Shown here in pieces: positions 46,431-55,571 of a DNA stretch of 64,000 nt. Positions within the stretch are counted from its first letter, which is position 1, and each line of letters opens with the position of its first letter. A program made the position numbers and the translations under genes. The notes under the pieces are model-generated. The model was not told the origin of the DNA. It searched no databases and saw only the letters and a list, made by a program, of their open reading frames with translations. This DNA comes from Cyanobacteria bacterium SZAS-4 (GTDB lineage: Bacteria; Cyanobacteriota; Vampirovibrionia; Obscuribacterales; Obscuribacteraceae). The stretch is taken from NCBI GenBank assembly GCA_018266255.1, contig JAFEAT010000013.1, positions 62,001 through 126,000 of the forward strand, written 5' to 3'.

Positions 46431-48620
46431 ATGAAAACTCGTAGAAGACAGGGAGCAACGCTAGGACTGGTGGCAGTCTGCGTGCTCGTCATCATCGTGA
46501 TAGGAATAGGCTGCTATTTCCTCGCCAAGATTTTTGGTGGCGGTAGAGAAGTAGCGAACGCCACTGACGCCGGCGCTTTGAACATCGCCAAAAATGCGAT
46601 GAATAAAACAAATCCGCTCATCAGCGTCTCACTACCTGGATCCACTGGTCAATATGCGGATTTCGTAGCACTGGCTGACCCTCCCGGCAGCAATTCAATC
46701 AACTTGCTCACGTACAACCGATGCGTAGCCCAAGCACTTCTCGTTGCTATGAACGCAACACAAGAAGACACCCCAGCCGCCAAAGGTCACGCCACACAAG
46801 TGATCGACGCCCTCAACGCATTGGGTACCGAACTTAAAGACAAACTTACGAACCCAGCTCTGGTTCAATACTTCGCACAAGTGAACAATGACACCAGAAT
46901 GTGGGGTAACAACGCACTCAATGCTCAGAATTCGACCTACAAAATCGCATTCATGAAGCACAACGAGTCGACCAACGTTTACTTCACTCCATCAATGTTG
47001 AGTCAAGCTCCAATCACCCTCACCCCTCCGTCCAACTGGCAGACAATCGGAACCGCCAAGGTGCCGGTTATCAACCCATCAACTGGTGGATACATCAGAG
47101 GATACGAAAACCTGAACTTCCCAGGAATTGGAAGCATCATGGGTGTGCCAGTGTTCCCTCAACAGAACCCTCACTTGGTCGCCCTTGCAGACTTCAACAA
47201 TCCTGCTCTTTCCGGACCTCCTTCAGACAAGATTCCACCTAACGCATTCTCAGTTGCAGCAAGCTCCACAGAGTCTAAGACTGGCGTTATGGGCGGAGCG
47301 ATTGCGGCAGCAATCATCGGTTCATCAGTCACCAAGGCTGGTGGCGGAGCTGCCAACTATGACTTCCCAGCATCAGTGCCAGGCGGTTATCTAGCAATCG
47401 TTAACCTTCCATCGGCTAATTTGCCTGCAGGTGGTATCGCCGTTCCAAACGACGACAACATCTTCAACAACGAGTTGTACCTCGGACCTGGTATCGACAT
47501 CGCAACAACCAGCGGCGGTGCGGCATACAGCAACACCGACATGGGCGCCAATGCTGCATGGGCAGCTTACAACGCCTCTTCATCGACTAACCCCGATGGT
47601 GGTTTGCCCGCTGGAAGCGCTGGTGGATTCGTCGCCGACACTAGAGGTAAGAACGCTAACCTCTATCCACCAGACCACGGTCACCCATTGAGCGCTATGT
47701 ACACAGCCAACAACCCGAACGGTGTTGCACAAAATCCACCTGATCTGGCTGAATTGCTAACGATACGTAGTCGTTCAACCAACTGCCTGGACCAAATGAA
47801 CACAGGACCCAACTATTACCTCAGTGGCACTTGCCTCACGTACCTGCCTTCATTCCTCCAGACATTCAACCGTCCAATGCCTTCTGGCGGCGGAGCCAGC
47901 ACCGGTTTGTTCACTTCTGTAGATCTTGCCAAAGGTCAAGTAATCGCAGCGTTCCAAAGTGGTGCTAGAGGAGTCACAGTCACAGGTTCGACAAACCAGG
48001 GACTTCCACCAAGCGGAATGGGTCTTTTCGCCAACGGTGTAGGTGCTGCTTATCCGCAGCCTGCCTACAATCCAAATGGTTCGATCCAGACCCTTGGCAA
48101 CATCGACCAACTGTTGACTCAAGTTACATCCGGCAACCAGGTCGTTCCATCATGCACCAAGGCCAACATCATCAAGGCTTTGACACAACGATGCTACGAA
48201 ATCAAACCAACTGCTACTGCGGCCGAAATCAATGCGTTGTGGCAAACGCCACTGCCTATCGGTCAGACTGCTTACATCTACTTAGATCCAGCAACTCGTA
48301 ACTTGAAAGCATTTGGCCAGGCACAAGCACCGGCCACATTGGTTGCCAACTCGCAACCAGACGGTGCACCACTCGACCCACAACTTAACTGTGAAAGCGA
48401 TTACTCGCTGGATAACGGAATGATTGACGTCGAGAAAGGTGGTGGTCATGCTGCCGATGACAACTTGCACGACAGACCATACACACAAATCAGTGGTAGT
48501 GGTATCCACGGTCAAGACCACGCTACTCTGGTTCTATCATCAGGCTTCAACAACCTGCTAGGTCAACTATCTTTCTCTAACACCACAAGTGGCGTTGAGA
48601 ACTTCAGCCGACCAAACTGA
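46431..48620 (+). CDS. TadG-like surface protein (second copy)
   Basis: 729 residues. An N-terminal basic stretch and hydrophobic helix (LGLVAVCVLVIIVIGIGCYF) precede REVANATDAGALNIAKNAM, matching the TadG-type signature of the protein at 22.9-25.0 kb. The long extracytoplasmic part is rich in Gly, Pro, Asn and Ser with few charged residues. AGGAGG is 12 bases upstream of the ATG. A surface or pilus-associated role is inferred from the N-terminal signature only. Confidence 0.7.
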   Translation: MKTRRRQGATLGLVAVCVLVIIVIGIGCYFLAKIFGGGREVANATDAGALNIAKNAMNKTNPLISVSLPGSTGQYADFVALADPPGSNSINLLTYNRCVAQALLVAMNATQEDTPAAKGHATQVIDALNALGTELKDKLTNPALVQYFAQVNNDTRMWGNNALNAQNSTYKIAFMKHNESTNVYFTPSMLSQAPITLTPPSNWQTIGTAKVPVINPSTGGYIRGYENLNFPGIGSIMGVPVFPQQNPHLVALADFNNPALSGPPSDKIPPNAFSVAASSTESKTGVMGGAIAAAIIGSSVTKAGGGAANYDFPASVPGGYLAIVNLPSANLPAGGIAVPNDDNIFNNELYLGPGIDIATTSGGAAYSNTDMGANAAWAAYNASSSTNPDGGLPAGSAGGFVADTRGKNANLYPPDHGHPLSAMYTANNPNGVAQNPPDLAELLTIRSRSTNCLDQMNTGPNYYLSGTCLTYLPSFLQTFNRPMPSGGGASTGLFTSVDLAKGQVIAAFQSGARGVTVTGSTNQGLPPSGMGLFANGVGAAYPQPAYNPNGSIQTLGNIDQLLTQVTSGNQVVPSCTKANIIKALTQRCYEIKPTATAAEINALWQTPLPIGQTAYIYLDPATRNLKAFGQAQAPATLVANSQPDGAPLDPQLNCESDYSLDNGMIDVEKGGGHAADDNLHDRPYTQISGSGIHGQDHATLVLSSGFNNLLGQLSFSNTTSGVENFSRPN

Positions 48621-48647
48621 TCCAGCCAGTACACTAAAAATGCAGAG

Positions 48648-48687
48648 CCGGTCCTTGTCTAGTATGATCTAGTTGGGACCGGTTTTG
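48648..48687 (+). terminator. Hairpin terminator after the TadG-like gene
   Basis: CCGGTCC pairs with GGACCGG around an inner CTAG/CTAG stem, followed by TTTTG. It lies about 28 bases after the stop codon. Confidence 0.7.
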
Positions 48688-48697
48688 TATTTAGAGG

Positions 48698-49201
48698 ATG
48701 TTGTTATATATGGCGCGCAAAATTTCTATCTCCACTCTAGTTCTCCTCGAACTGATTGTAGGCTGGAGCATGACTGCTGCTCAGGCCAACACCGATGAGA
48801 CAAAACCAGTCAGTATGACAGGTCAGCCAATTGCCAGACCAGACCGAAAAGGAATGGTTGTTGCGAAGAATATGGACGCTGACACTCTCACGAACAAGGT
48901 CGATCTACCAAACCTTCCAGACTTTACCGGTCAAGCGAAATTCGTCAGCGGCTTGGTCCACCAGGCAGAGCGCGGCACGCATTACGTGCAGCATTTCACT
49001 GCCAAGCAAGATTCGAAATTGGTGCTCGACTGGTACCTGAACACGCTCAACATGTACAAGTGGAAGATCAATTACAACGACGCTCAGTGTATAAACTCGA
49101 AGTTGAACAACTCGACTTGCGCTGTTCTCGTGCAAGACATAAGCGGTCAGAAGACCCCCTATAAGACGAACATCGAAATCAACTACTTCCTAGGAAAGTA
49201 G
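48698..49201 (+). CDS. Exported protein of unknown function
   Basis: 167 residues (ATG 48710 is an alternative start). A signal peptide (ISTLVLLELIVGWSMTAAQA) leads to a domain containing a YVQHFTAKQDSKLVLDWYLNTL segment and two cysteines near the C-terminus that could form a disulfide. The central pattern resembles the short lipoprotein at 32.9 kb, which also carries a DKISEFYQSQLKDKGW-type helix. It is followed directly by another exported-protein gene. Confidence 0.6.
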   Translation: MLLYMARKISISTLVLLELIVGWSMTAAQANTDETKPVSMTGQPIARPDRKGMVVAKNMDADTLTNKVDLPNLPDFTGQAKFVSGLVHQAERGTHYVQHFTAKQDSKLVLDWYLNTLNMYKWKINYNDAQCINSKLNNSTCAVLVQDISGQKTPYKTNIEINYFLGK

Positions 49202-49207
49202 TTGAGG

Positions 49208-50116
49208 GTGTCATTGCATCTAAGACAGCTTAAGGCTCTGTTCCTAGCGGCAGGGCTGACAATGTTTTCGGCCAAATCGTCCAACGCCGAACCAAACAAA
49301 CTGTTGATTGGAGAGTCAGCAGTCGTTCCGTCGCTTGAAATACCGGTGCGCGCGCCCGTCGATTTGAATTTCAGAAGCAAAGCAGAAATTCTAGATTACC
49401 GAAAGAAGTGCGCCGAACTTACACCAAGCGTGGTGGCACTGCCTTATCAACCGTCTGAAGCTGTCTTCGGTCAAATTGAAGACGGTAAGCCCTGGTGGGG
49501 GTTGGCAGGGCAGGGCATCTGGGGACCTGGTCCCAAGAGTTCAACAGGTGCCGCAGAGGAGTCGCGCTTCATCGTCAATCCACTGCTGCTTGCCGGCGCG
49601 AATCCTGCAGTCGTTGAGATGTGGGATGAAGATAAAGTGACCGAAGAAGATTGGCAGCGCAGCGACTTTCCACTTTGCTGGCAACCGACATTTATCAAAT
49701 GGTGGCCGAAAGAATCGCTGATGCAAGTCGAATACCCGGTCTCGAAGTTCAATCAAGACCTCTATAACTGGCGCATGAAGCTAAAATCAGACAAGATCAT
49801 TCCTGCTTTCGGTGTCGTCGCTTACAACGCTATCGACTTCAATCTGAATTTCATATATGTCGACACAGCTAAATCATTGAACATTGAAAACATAAATAAA
49901 ACACCAGCCGAAGCTCAAAGGAACACGCAATTCATTCATTGTGGTGGCACATGTCAAATTCCAGGAGGCTGCAACAACATGAGCCCGGAAGTGCGTTCGA
50001 TTGACCGAATCAAGTACACAGCGCTGCCAGCACGCGCTTGGGTCTCACTCTGGCGAGACAAACCGGCCAATATAAATGTGAAACCAGATATGGTGGTCTA
50101 CATAGATTTGAAATGA
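49208..50116 (+). CDS. Exported protein of unknown function
   Basis: 302 residues from GTG 49208 (AGGAAAG nine bases upstream; TTG 49202 is also open). The signal peptide covers about residues 1-25 (LFLAAGLTMFSAKSSNA). The mature domain is rich in Trp and Pro, with WWGLAGQGIWGPG near residue 95 and a CGGTCQIPGGCNN cysteine cluster near residue 245. Probably co-transcribed with the preceding gene. Function unknown. Confidence 0.6.
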   Translation: MSLHLRQLKALFLAAGLTMFSAKSSNAEPNKLLIGESAVVPSLEIPVRAPVDLNFRSKAEILDYRKKCAELTPSVVALPYQPSEAVFGQIEDGKPWWGLAGQGIWGPGPKSSTGAAEESRFIVNPLLLAGANPAVVEMWDEDKVTEEDWQRSDFPLCWQPTFIKWWPKESLMQVEYPVSKFNQDLYNWRMKLKSDKIIPAFGVVAYNAIDFNLNFIYVDTAKSLNIENINKTPAEAQRNTQFIHCGGTCQIPGGCNNMSPEVRSIDRIKYTALPARAWVSLWRDKPANINVKPDMVVYIDLK

Positions 50117-50243
50117 GCATTATATTTGGTGCTCGGTCGACATTTAAATAAGTCAGGCAAATCAAAATCGAACTTAAAGCGACCGACTAATCAAGTGGTA
50201 GCAGAATTTTTTCGAAATACTTTGAATTATCAGTCAATCTAGA

Positions 50244-50404
50244 ACCTGGCAACAGTCAGTGTTTCGGAACACGAGGTTTACAGCAGGTCGAAACCAGTAA
50301 AAACCCTAGCCTATTTAGGTTGGCATGAGGATACGATGATCTATAGCAGCCGCCAGGCTCTGTGAAAGCACGAGAAAGATTAACCAACCGACTCATCTGG
50401 CGGC
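50244..50404 (+). ncRNA. Candidate structured RNA in a gene-free region
   Basis: No open frame is convincing between 50117 and 50506. The plus strand instead shows nested pairing: ACCTG (50244-50248) with CAGGT (50284-50288) enclosing GTGTT-TCGG-AACAC (50259-50272), and GCCGCCAG (50349-50356) with CTGGCGGC (50397-50404) followed by CCGTTTTT. A second, T-tailed hairpin follows at 50422. It could be the 3' end of the preceding mRNA or an independent small RNA; it matches no RNA family I know. Confidence 0.4.
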
Positions 50405-50421
50405 CCGTTTTTAAAAATTGT

Positions 50422-50466
50422 AGAGGGGCAGTGCAGTTGGCAGACTACACAGCCCCTCTCTGTTTT
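50422..50466 (+). terminator. Rho-independent terminator
   Basis: AGAGGGGC pairs with GCCCCTCT (8 bp, plus inner GTG/CAC), followed by CTGTTTT. It is the second terminator-like hairpin in a row after the exported-protein gene ending at 50116. Confidence 0.75.
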
Positions 50467-50506
50467 AGATAAATGCCACCGCACTTCTCGGAACGCCAAT
50501 GCACTT

Positions 50507-51295
50507 CTAGAGGAATGCTACCGCACGTGTTTGAGCGGCAGACGCACCAACTAGTGGAATTGGAAAGAACGCAACCTTGAAACCATGCGGCGGTAGCTGG
50601 TCAAGATTGGCCAACTGCTGCACGATGTAGAACTCGCTCTCACGCGCAGCGTAGTGCGCATCCCAGATTTTGGATTTGTCTTTAGTAGTTTGGAAATCTT
50701 GCACCATAACTGTAAATGGGCGATCCCATCCAAAAGCGTCGGTGCCACCAATTTTTGCGCCCTGCTCCATTAGCCAGAGAGTGGACTCTCGAGTCATGCC
50801 AGGATAGGCATAGCGGGCTGGGTCCAGCAAATCAAACTTATCGTGATCGGTACGAATCAAAACGGCGTCGCCAGCTTTAATTTTGTATGACACTGCCTGT
50901 AATGCCGCTTGAACGTCTTCAACAGTAATCGCCTGTCCGGTCATTTTTTTCGCGGTCATGTCGAGCACAACGGCGTCGCAGAAAAGATCTTCCAGTGGAA
51001 TTTGTTCGATCGTCTTGGCTGGAGCACCACCGCACTTGCTTCCGTAGTGCCACGGCGCATCTACATGTGTGCCTAGATGACTCGAGATCGACACATTGTC
51101 TTCTGCCCATCCTTCACCGTCAGGCAAATCATTTTGCGTACAACCAAAAATGTGACCCATGATCTTCGCGCCTTCGGCGTGCCCAACGAATTCAATCTCA
51201 GGCGAGATGATTCGATACAACGGAGAAAGTGCAGGCGGAAATTTCGCTTTGTCTAGCATCACTAGCGGACGAGTCAGATCAACAAGCTTAGTCAT
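50507..51295 (-). CDS. Cyclase-family (kynurenine formamidase-like) metal-dependent hydrolase
   Basis: 262 residues from ATG 51295; the frame continues upstream but that part overlaps the opposing gene's promoter and start. The signature HLGTHVDAPWH is the metal-binding HxGTHxDxPxH motif of the cyclase/arylformamidase family (PF04199), and VLIRTDH plus GGTDAFGWD complete the active-site region. Members hydrolyse formylkynurenine or other amides and lactones; the substrate is uncertain. It diverges from the DUF2203 gene. Confidence 0.85.
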   Translation of the reverse strand: MTKLVDLTRPLVMLDKAKFPPALSPLYRIISPEIEFVGHAEGAKIMGHIFGCTQNDLPDGEGWAEDNVSISSHLGTHVDAPWHYGSKCGGAPAKTIEQIPLEDLFCDAVVLDMTAKKMTGQAITVEDVQAALQAVSYKIKAGDAVLIRTDHDKFDLLDPARYAYPGMTRESTLWLMEQGAKIGGTDAFGWDRPFTVMVQDFQTTKDKSKIWDAHYAARESEFYIVQQLANLDQLPPHGFKVAFFPIPLVGASAAQTRAVAFL

Positions 51296-51355
51296 GTTCA
51301 AATAATACCTACGGGGCTGCAGACCACTATAATATGCCTCTATATTTTTGGATGG

Positions 51356-51844
51356 ATGATTACGATGATATTCAACAAGACATTCACAATCGAAGAAGCC
51401 AAAGAGCTTTTGCCTGAAGTCAGGCAGATGCTGATCGACGCCAATGTCGAGCTTGAGAAAATTGCCGATCGCCTGAAGGTAGTGCATGAAGCGTTTCAGA
51501 CTGCTGAGAACGATCTCGCCACCGTGAAAACAGGCAAATACGACGAAGGTGACTTGACAAGGTTGCGCGAATGTCGAGCTGCCTTTCAAGAACAAACTCA
51601 AAAACTATCGGCAGTCCAGAACGAGTATCAGGACTGCCTGCATGCGTGGTTTCACAAAATAACTGACTTAGGCATCATCTTGCGAGACATTCCAACGGGA
51701 TTAATCGACTTTCCAGCGCAGAAAGGCGAAACAGAATATCTGCTTTGCTGGCGCCTGGACGACAAAGAGCTTGACTATTGGCATTTGCCAAATGATGGCT
51801 TCGTCGGGCGAAGACCACTGGCAGTGCTAGACGAATACTTTTAA
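51356..51844 (+). CDS. DUF2203 family protein
   Basis: 162 residues (ATG 51356 or 51365). The N-terminus FTIEEAKELLPEVRQML, the middle helices and the C-terminal LCWRLDDKELDYWHLPNDGFVGRRPL match DUF2203 closely. The family is small, cytoplasmic and of unknown role. A TATAAT element lies at 51328-51333, though a paired -35 is not clear. Confidence 0.82.
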   Translation: MITMIFNKTFTIEEAKELLPEVRQMLIDANVELEKIADRLKVVHEAFQTAENDLATVKTGKYDEGDLTRLRECRAAFQEQTQKLSAVQNEYQDCLHAWFHKITDLGIILRDIPTGLIDFPAQKGETEYLLCWRLDDKELDYWHLPNDGFVGRRPLAVLDEYF

Positions 51845-51912
51845 CAGCGAAAGAAGAACTTCAAACACCGCACGAAGTAATCTCGCGCACCGCAGATGGT
51901 GCAGCGACAAGT

Positions 51913-52386
51913 TTATTTCGGGTCGATTAGTACGGCTGTTCCGTAGCAAACAACTTCAGTGCCCATGTCGTCACCCGAACTAAATGCTGAACTGTCGTAG
52001 CGCAGTCCAACAATCGCCTGAGCACCTGCTTGACCGGCACGCTCGATCAGTGCATCGTAGGCAGCCTGTCGTGCCGTTTCACACATCGATATGTAGGGGC
52101 TGATTTTTCCGCCGACTATTCCTTTCAACCCAGCCTTAAAACTTTGCCCGATCGTTGGTTGCCTGACCGTAACACCGCGAACAATGCCGATGTACTTGGT
52201 TATTTTGTAACCATCAACACCTTCGGTTGTCGTCACAACCATGTTCGAATTTGACTGCACCCGAACAGCATTTAAACTGCTTTGAATATTTGGCTCGGAT
52301 CCCGCAAAAGAAGGGGATGACGGCAAAGCGAACGCCCCAACTGCAAACACGGAAGCAGCCATCAGCAAATGTCTTTTGTGAATCAC
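51913..52386 (-). CDS. YbjQ-like (UPF0145/DUF74) heavy-metal-binding protein with signal peptide
   Basis: About 157 residues from GTG 52386 (a TTG at 52416 is possible). A hydrophobic leader (HLLMAASVFAVGAFALPSSPSFA) precedes a YbjQ-type domain: GYKITKYIGIVRGVTV, ETARQAAYDALIERAGQAGAQAIVGLRYDSS and CYGTAVLI. UPF0145 proteins form pentamers and are usually cytoplasmic; export is unusual. Metal binding is assumed from the family name only. Confidence 0.8.
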   Translation of the reverse strand: MIHKRHLLMAASVFAVGAFALPSSPSFAGSEPNIQSSLNAVRVQSNSNMVVTTTEGVDGYKITKYIGIVRGVTVRQPTIGQSFKAGLKGIVGGKISPYISMCETARQAAYDALIERAGQAGAQAIVGLRYDSSAFSSGDDMGTEVVCYGTAVLIDPK

Positions 52387-52524
52387 GATTTTTTTCCCCG
52401 TTGAGTCTTGAGACAAGACTAGCGGGAATTTGAAATTTTTTCAGCCTGAGCTGCATGAAAGGTGTACAAGCTTGGTCAAATCTGGATAGAGCCGAATCTG
52501 AAATCGCCAAAGTCGGAGGTCAGT

Positions 52525-52695
52525 CTAAGTCGACAACGGGTCTGTAGACAGTCGAACTAGCGTTGTTCGCCAGACTTGCTCGATGCCCTCCTGGTAGACT
52601 TTCCAGCCATCGCGGTTATGTGCAAAAATCGTCTCGGAGTATTCTTTGATCGTTGTCGTCACGTCGAAATTTATTACTTTAAATTCTAGTTTCAT
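52525..52695 (-). CDS. Small DUF4177-like protein
   Basis: 56 residues from ATG 52695, preceded by AGGTGA at ideal spacing. The sequence MKLEFKVINF followed by HNRDGWKVYQEGI and a final beta strand resembles DUF4177, a short beta-alpha-beta fold of unknown role. The longer frame upstream of this ATG has arginine-rich, unlikely sequence and is not used. Confidence 0.55.
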   Translation of the reverse strand: MKLEFKVINFDVTTTIKEYSETIFAHNRDGWKVYQEGIEQVWRTTLVRLSTDPLST

Positions 52696-52893
52696 AGCGT
52701 CACCTGGACTGTTTCCATTCGAATGCTGTCGTTGAGATGATCTTGCTCTGATATGCCGTAATTGAAATGAGGATGATAGGCTACGCAAATGACGCGCCAA
52801 TTTCATTCTAACCAGACACCACGCATGGTGCAAACGTTTTCACGTTCACTTCACTTTGCTGGCGCAGACAGCGTCTTAACGGGTAAGACACCA

Positions 52894-53538
52894 CTAAACC
52901 GTGAATTCGATTGGCTCATTCACTGGTTGGTAGCGCTCGTTGCAAGAACTAGCGTTGATCATCTCGAAAGTTTGATGATCTTTTCGCCGTGCAATCGAGC
53001 GGCCGTAGCCGAGATGGATGTGTCCGAAAACATGGAACCGGGGCGGTTTTCGAAGGGCATTCATTACGACATCAGTTAACTCTTCGCAGCCAACATGTTC
53101 CGCCTGACGATTGAGATCGTGATAGCCGTATGGCGGTCCGTGAGTGATCAATATATCGATTCCCGCTGGAATTTTATTCCAATGTTTTCGGATCTCTGGA
53201 CCACGCGCCCTATTGAACGCCCAGTTGTAAAACGCAGGAGTGATGGGTGAACCCCAGATACGCACGCCTTCTATCTCGACTTCCGAATCGTTCAAATAAA
53301 TGCTGTCCGTCTCAAAGGCTATGCGCGTGGCAAGATCGGGCGTCTCTTCGATACCTATTTCATGATTGCCCGCCGTCCATACTTTGTGCTTCGCTGGTTG
53401 GCGATCAAGCCAATTTGCGAACCAGCTCATTTCTTCCGGTGTTCCTTTCATCGTCATATCGCCTGAAACAATCAAAAGATCAGCAGGCGGAGTGCGCACT
53501 TCGCGCAAGTGGATATCACTAACGGCCACACATTTCAT
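52894..53538 (-). CDS. Calcineurin-like metallophosphoesterase
   Basis: 214 residues from ATG 53538, with GAGGT eight bases upstream. The metal-binding motifs are in order: SDIHL, IVSGDMT, TAGNHE, THGPPYGYHD and VFGHIHLGYG. The family cleaves phosphomonoesters or phosphodiesters using two metal ions; this short type resembles the MPPED/YfcE-like group. Cytoplasmic, substrate unknown. Confidence 0.9.
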   Translation of the reverse strand: MKCVAVSDIHLREVRTPPADLLIVSGDMTMKGTPEEMSWFANWLDRQPAKHKVWTAGNHEIGIEETPDLATRIAFETDSIYLNDSEVEIEGVRIWGSPITPAFYNWAFNRARGPEIRKHWNKIPAGIDILITHGPPYGYHDLNRQAEHVGCEELTDVVMNALRKPPRFHVFGHIHLGYGRSIARRKDHQTFEMINASSCNERYQPVNEPIEFTV

Positions 53539-53759
53539 CGGGTAGACCTCAAGACAAAAGATTGCCACACAGTGAGAAATCACTCGCTGTATAAATCAGA
53601 TTCAAGTTTCTGTGCACATCGAAGCTAGACACCGATCGCACACAAAAAACCTTAAAAGTCCCCGATCCCCGAACCTTATTAAACGGCTCTTTCATCACTT
53701 TAACAGATTGAACCGAACAGTGTTTGTCGATAGACTGCGGCCAAAGCTCAGAACCGCTT

Positions 53760-54131
53760 CTAGTCTACTTTCTTGACGCTTCCCGTTTTGACATTAACCT
53801 GGTAGCGCGCGAAGGTAACATTGTGCTCTGGCATGTCTTCGAAGACATTGACGACATACACAACCCCGTGGTGCTCTTCCACCTCAAAGCCTGGACGTCC
53901 TTGAGTGGCGGGATTGAAGTGCTTTGGACCGAATTCTTTTTCCCACGTTTTCACTTCTTTGACTTGCTCAACCAGAGCAAGCGCGCGATCTTCGGGCGAC
54001 AATTTAGTGGCTTGAACTGCCTTTTTGGACTGTTTTGCAGGAGCGGCTGGCGCCTTTGCATTCACGCTGTTTGATGCGCATGCCGTACATACAATTGATG
54101 CAACGAGGATGAAATTTTTCTTGGCAGACAT
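53760..54131 (-). CDS. Small exported protein of unknown function
   Basis: 123 residues from ATG 54131, which gives a signal peptide (NFILVASIVCTACASNSVNA). The frame extends to a TTG at 54197 overlapping the GNAT stop, but that start would bury the leader. The mature part is lysine-rich, then contains a strand-rich segment HGVVYVVNVFEDMPEHNVTFARYQVN that resembles a PepSY-like half. Function unknown. Confidence 0.6.
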   Translation of the reverse strand: MSAKKNFILVASIVCTACASNSVNAKAPAAPAKQSKKAVQATKLSPEDRALALVEQVKEVKTWEKEFGPKHFNPATQGRPGFEVEEHHGVVYVVNVFEDMPEHNVTFARYQVNVKTGSVKKVD

Positions 54132-54193
54132 GGTGATTTGATTTTTACTCCGCTCTGGCAATTCCTCTACAGGAAGAATTAGAGAAATAGGAA

Positions 54194-54664
54194 TCAAGGT
54201 GATTGAACTGGTCTCGAATAGTCGAAGTCGTAACGCACGAAACCGCTCAACCGTCCGACTTTGTCGTACAAAATTCTAGCTTGAGTATTTTCTTCCTGAG
54301 TGAGCCAATAGCAGCGATAGCAATCGAGTTCTTTTGCATTTTTCGCCACCGTTTCAATCAATGTTCGCGCTAAACCTTTCCCTCGCACAGCCGGATCGAC
54401 AAACAGATCTTGCAAGTAGCACATTTGTTTGGGCGTCCAGGCTGTCTCGTGAACGAGATAGTGAACGATTCCGAGCAACGGTCCGGACTCTGTTTCTCGA
54501 ATACCGACGCCGCGCAGAGTACCTGACTTACTGATCATTCTGTTCCAGGTAGAATCGAATATTTCTGCAGATAAACTCGTCTTGTAGAACTTGAGATAGG
54601 CAGTCCAAAGCTCAGTCCACCGGTCGCGGTCTTCGACTCGAAATTCAGTTACCACTGCATCCAT
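54194..54664 (-). CDS. GNAT family N-acetyltransferase
   Basis: 156 residues of typical single-domain GNAT length. Motif A is LQDLFVDPAVRGKGLARTLIETV, with RGKGLA as the acetyl-CoA loop; motif B follows with YWLTQEENTQARILYDKVG. These enzymes acetylate amines of small molecules or proteins; the substrate is unknown. It is followed by the small exported-protein gene. Confidence 0.88.
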   Translation of the reverse strand: MDAVVTEFRVEDRDRWTELWTAYLKFYKTSLSAEIFDSTWNRMISKSGTLRGVGIRETESGPLLGIVHYLVHETAWTPKQMCYLQDLFVDPAVRGKGLARTLIETVAKNAKELDCYRCYWLTQEENTQARILYDKVGRLSGFVRYDFDYSRPVQSP

Positions 54665-54935
54665 ATATTTCCTCTTTGCTTCAATCTCAGGCTATTTAGA
54701 GTACGGCAATTCAGCTGATTTTAGTCAGACTGAGAAGGACCTACTTCTCTGGTCCATCCAAAACCCCATTTCATGTTAAGCAAAAAAGGCGAATTCAGAA
54801 AGTCTGAAAACGCTTGCACAGCCGACCTTTCAAAATGCAAAAAGTCCCGAAACGCTGATGTAATATAACTTCACTTAACATAAGAGAAGCTGCGCAGGAG
54901 ACATATCTCCAGCTGTTAATGTCGGCGTTTATTAC

Positions 54936-55571
54936 CTAGTTTGAGCGGTAATAGGACTCAATACCACCAGGCATGTATCCAATCGCCGTAGCGCGCTCCA
55001 GATCGTTCTGAGCTTCGACAATTTGACCCAACGCTTCGAGCGATTTGCCGCGGTAGAAGTACGACTCAGCCGATGATGGAAATAGGTCGAGAGCCATCGT
55101 GCAACATTCAATTGCATCGGTATATCGATCGAGCATGTAATAGGCTTCGCCAAGATTTGCGTAAGCAGGAGCACAGTTCGGATCCAAACGAATCGCTTCG
55201 CATAGATCTGCGATTGCGCGATCAAAGCGCTTGACAACAACGAAAAGCGCACCGCGATTGCAATAACCCATGGCGTCATTCTTTTCCAACATAATCTGCA
55301 TTTTCAAGTCTTCGAATGCATGTTCGAAATCGTTTGTACGAATGAAGACCACAGCGCGTGATGCGAATGCTTTGGCGTTAGTTGGATCGATTTTGATGGC
55401 GAGATTGAAGTCTCTCAGCGCGTCTTCGAAATGACCGAAGGCGAGGAAGCAATCTCCGCGCATAAGGAGCTGCTCAACATCAACCGGACTGGATGGCAAC
55501 TGCTTTGCCAAAGCCGGAATTTCGAAGTTAAACGTGGATGGTTCGATGGTTTGCATAGTTGCAGTATTCAT
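54936..55571 (-). CDS. Cytoplasmic TPR-repeat protein
   Basis: 211 residues without signal peptide, built from about five tetratricopeptide repeats (GDCFLAFGHFEDALRDFNL, AFASRAVVFIRTNDFEHAFE, GYCNRGALFVVVKRFDRAI, AYANLGEAYYMLDRYTDAI, YFYRGKSLEALGQIVEA). Likely a protein-interaction scaffold; partners unknown. Its upstream region is a 630-base gap containing a LacI/cre-like palindrome. Confidence 0.8.
   Translation of the reverse strand: MNTATMQTIEPSTFNFEIPALAKQLPSSPVDVEQLLMRGDCFLAFGHFEDALRDFNLAIKIDPTNAKAFASRAVVFIRTNDFEHAFEDLKMQIMLEKNDAMGYCNRGALFVVVKRFDRAIADLCEAIRLDPNCAPAYANLGEAYYMLDRYTDAIECCTMALDLFPSSAESYFYRGKSLEALGQIVEAQNDLERATAIGYMPGGIESYYRSN

Noticed and set aside
51296..51601. Upstream extension of the cyclase-family gene
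   Set aside because: It overlaps the opposing DUF2203 gene and lacks family similarity; ATG 51295 fits.
52696..52833. N-terminal extension of the DUF4177-like gene
   Set aside because: Its arginine/serine-rich sequence is unlike the family, and an ideal ribosome binding site precedes ATG 52695.
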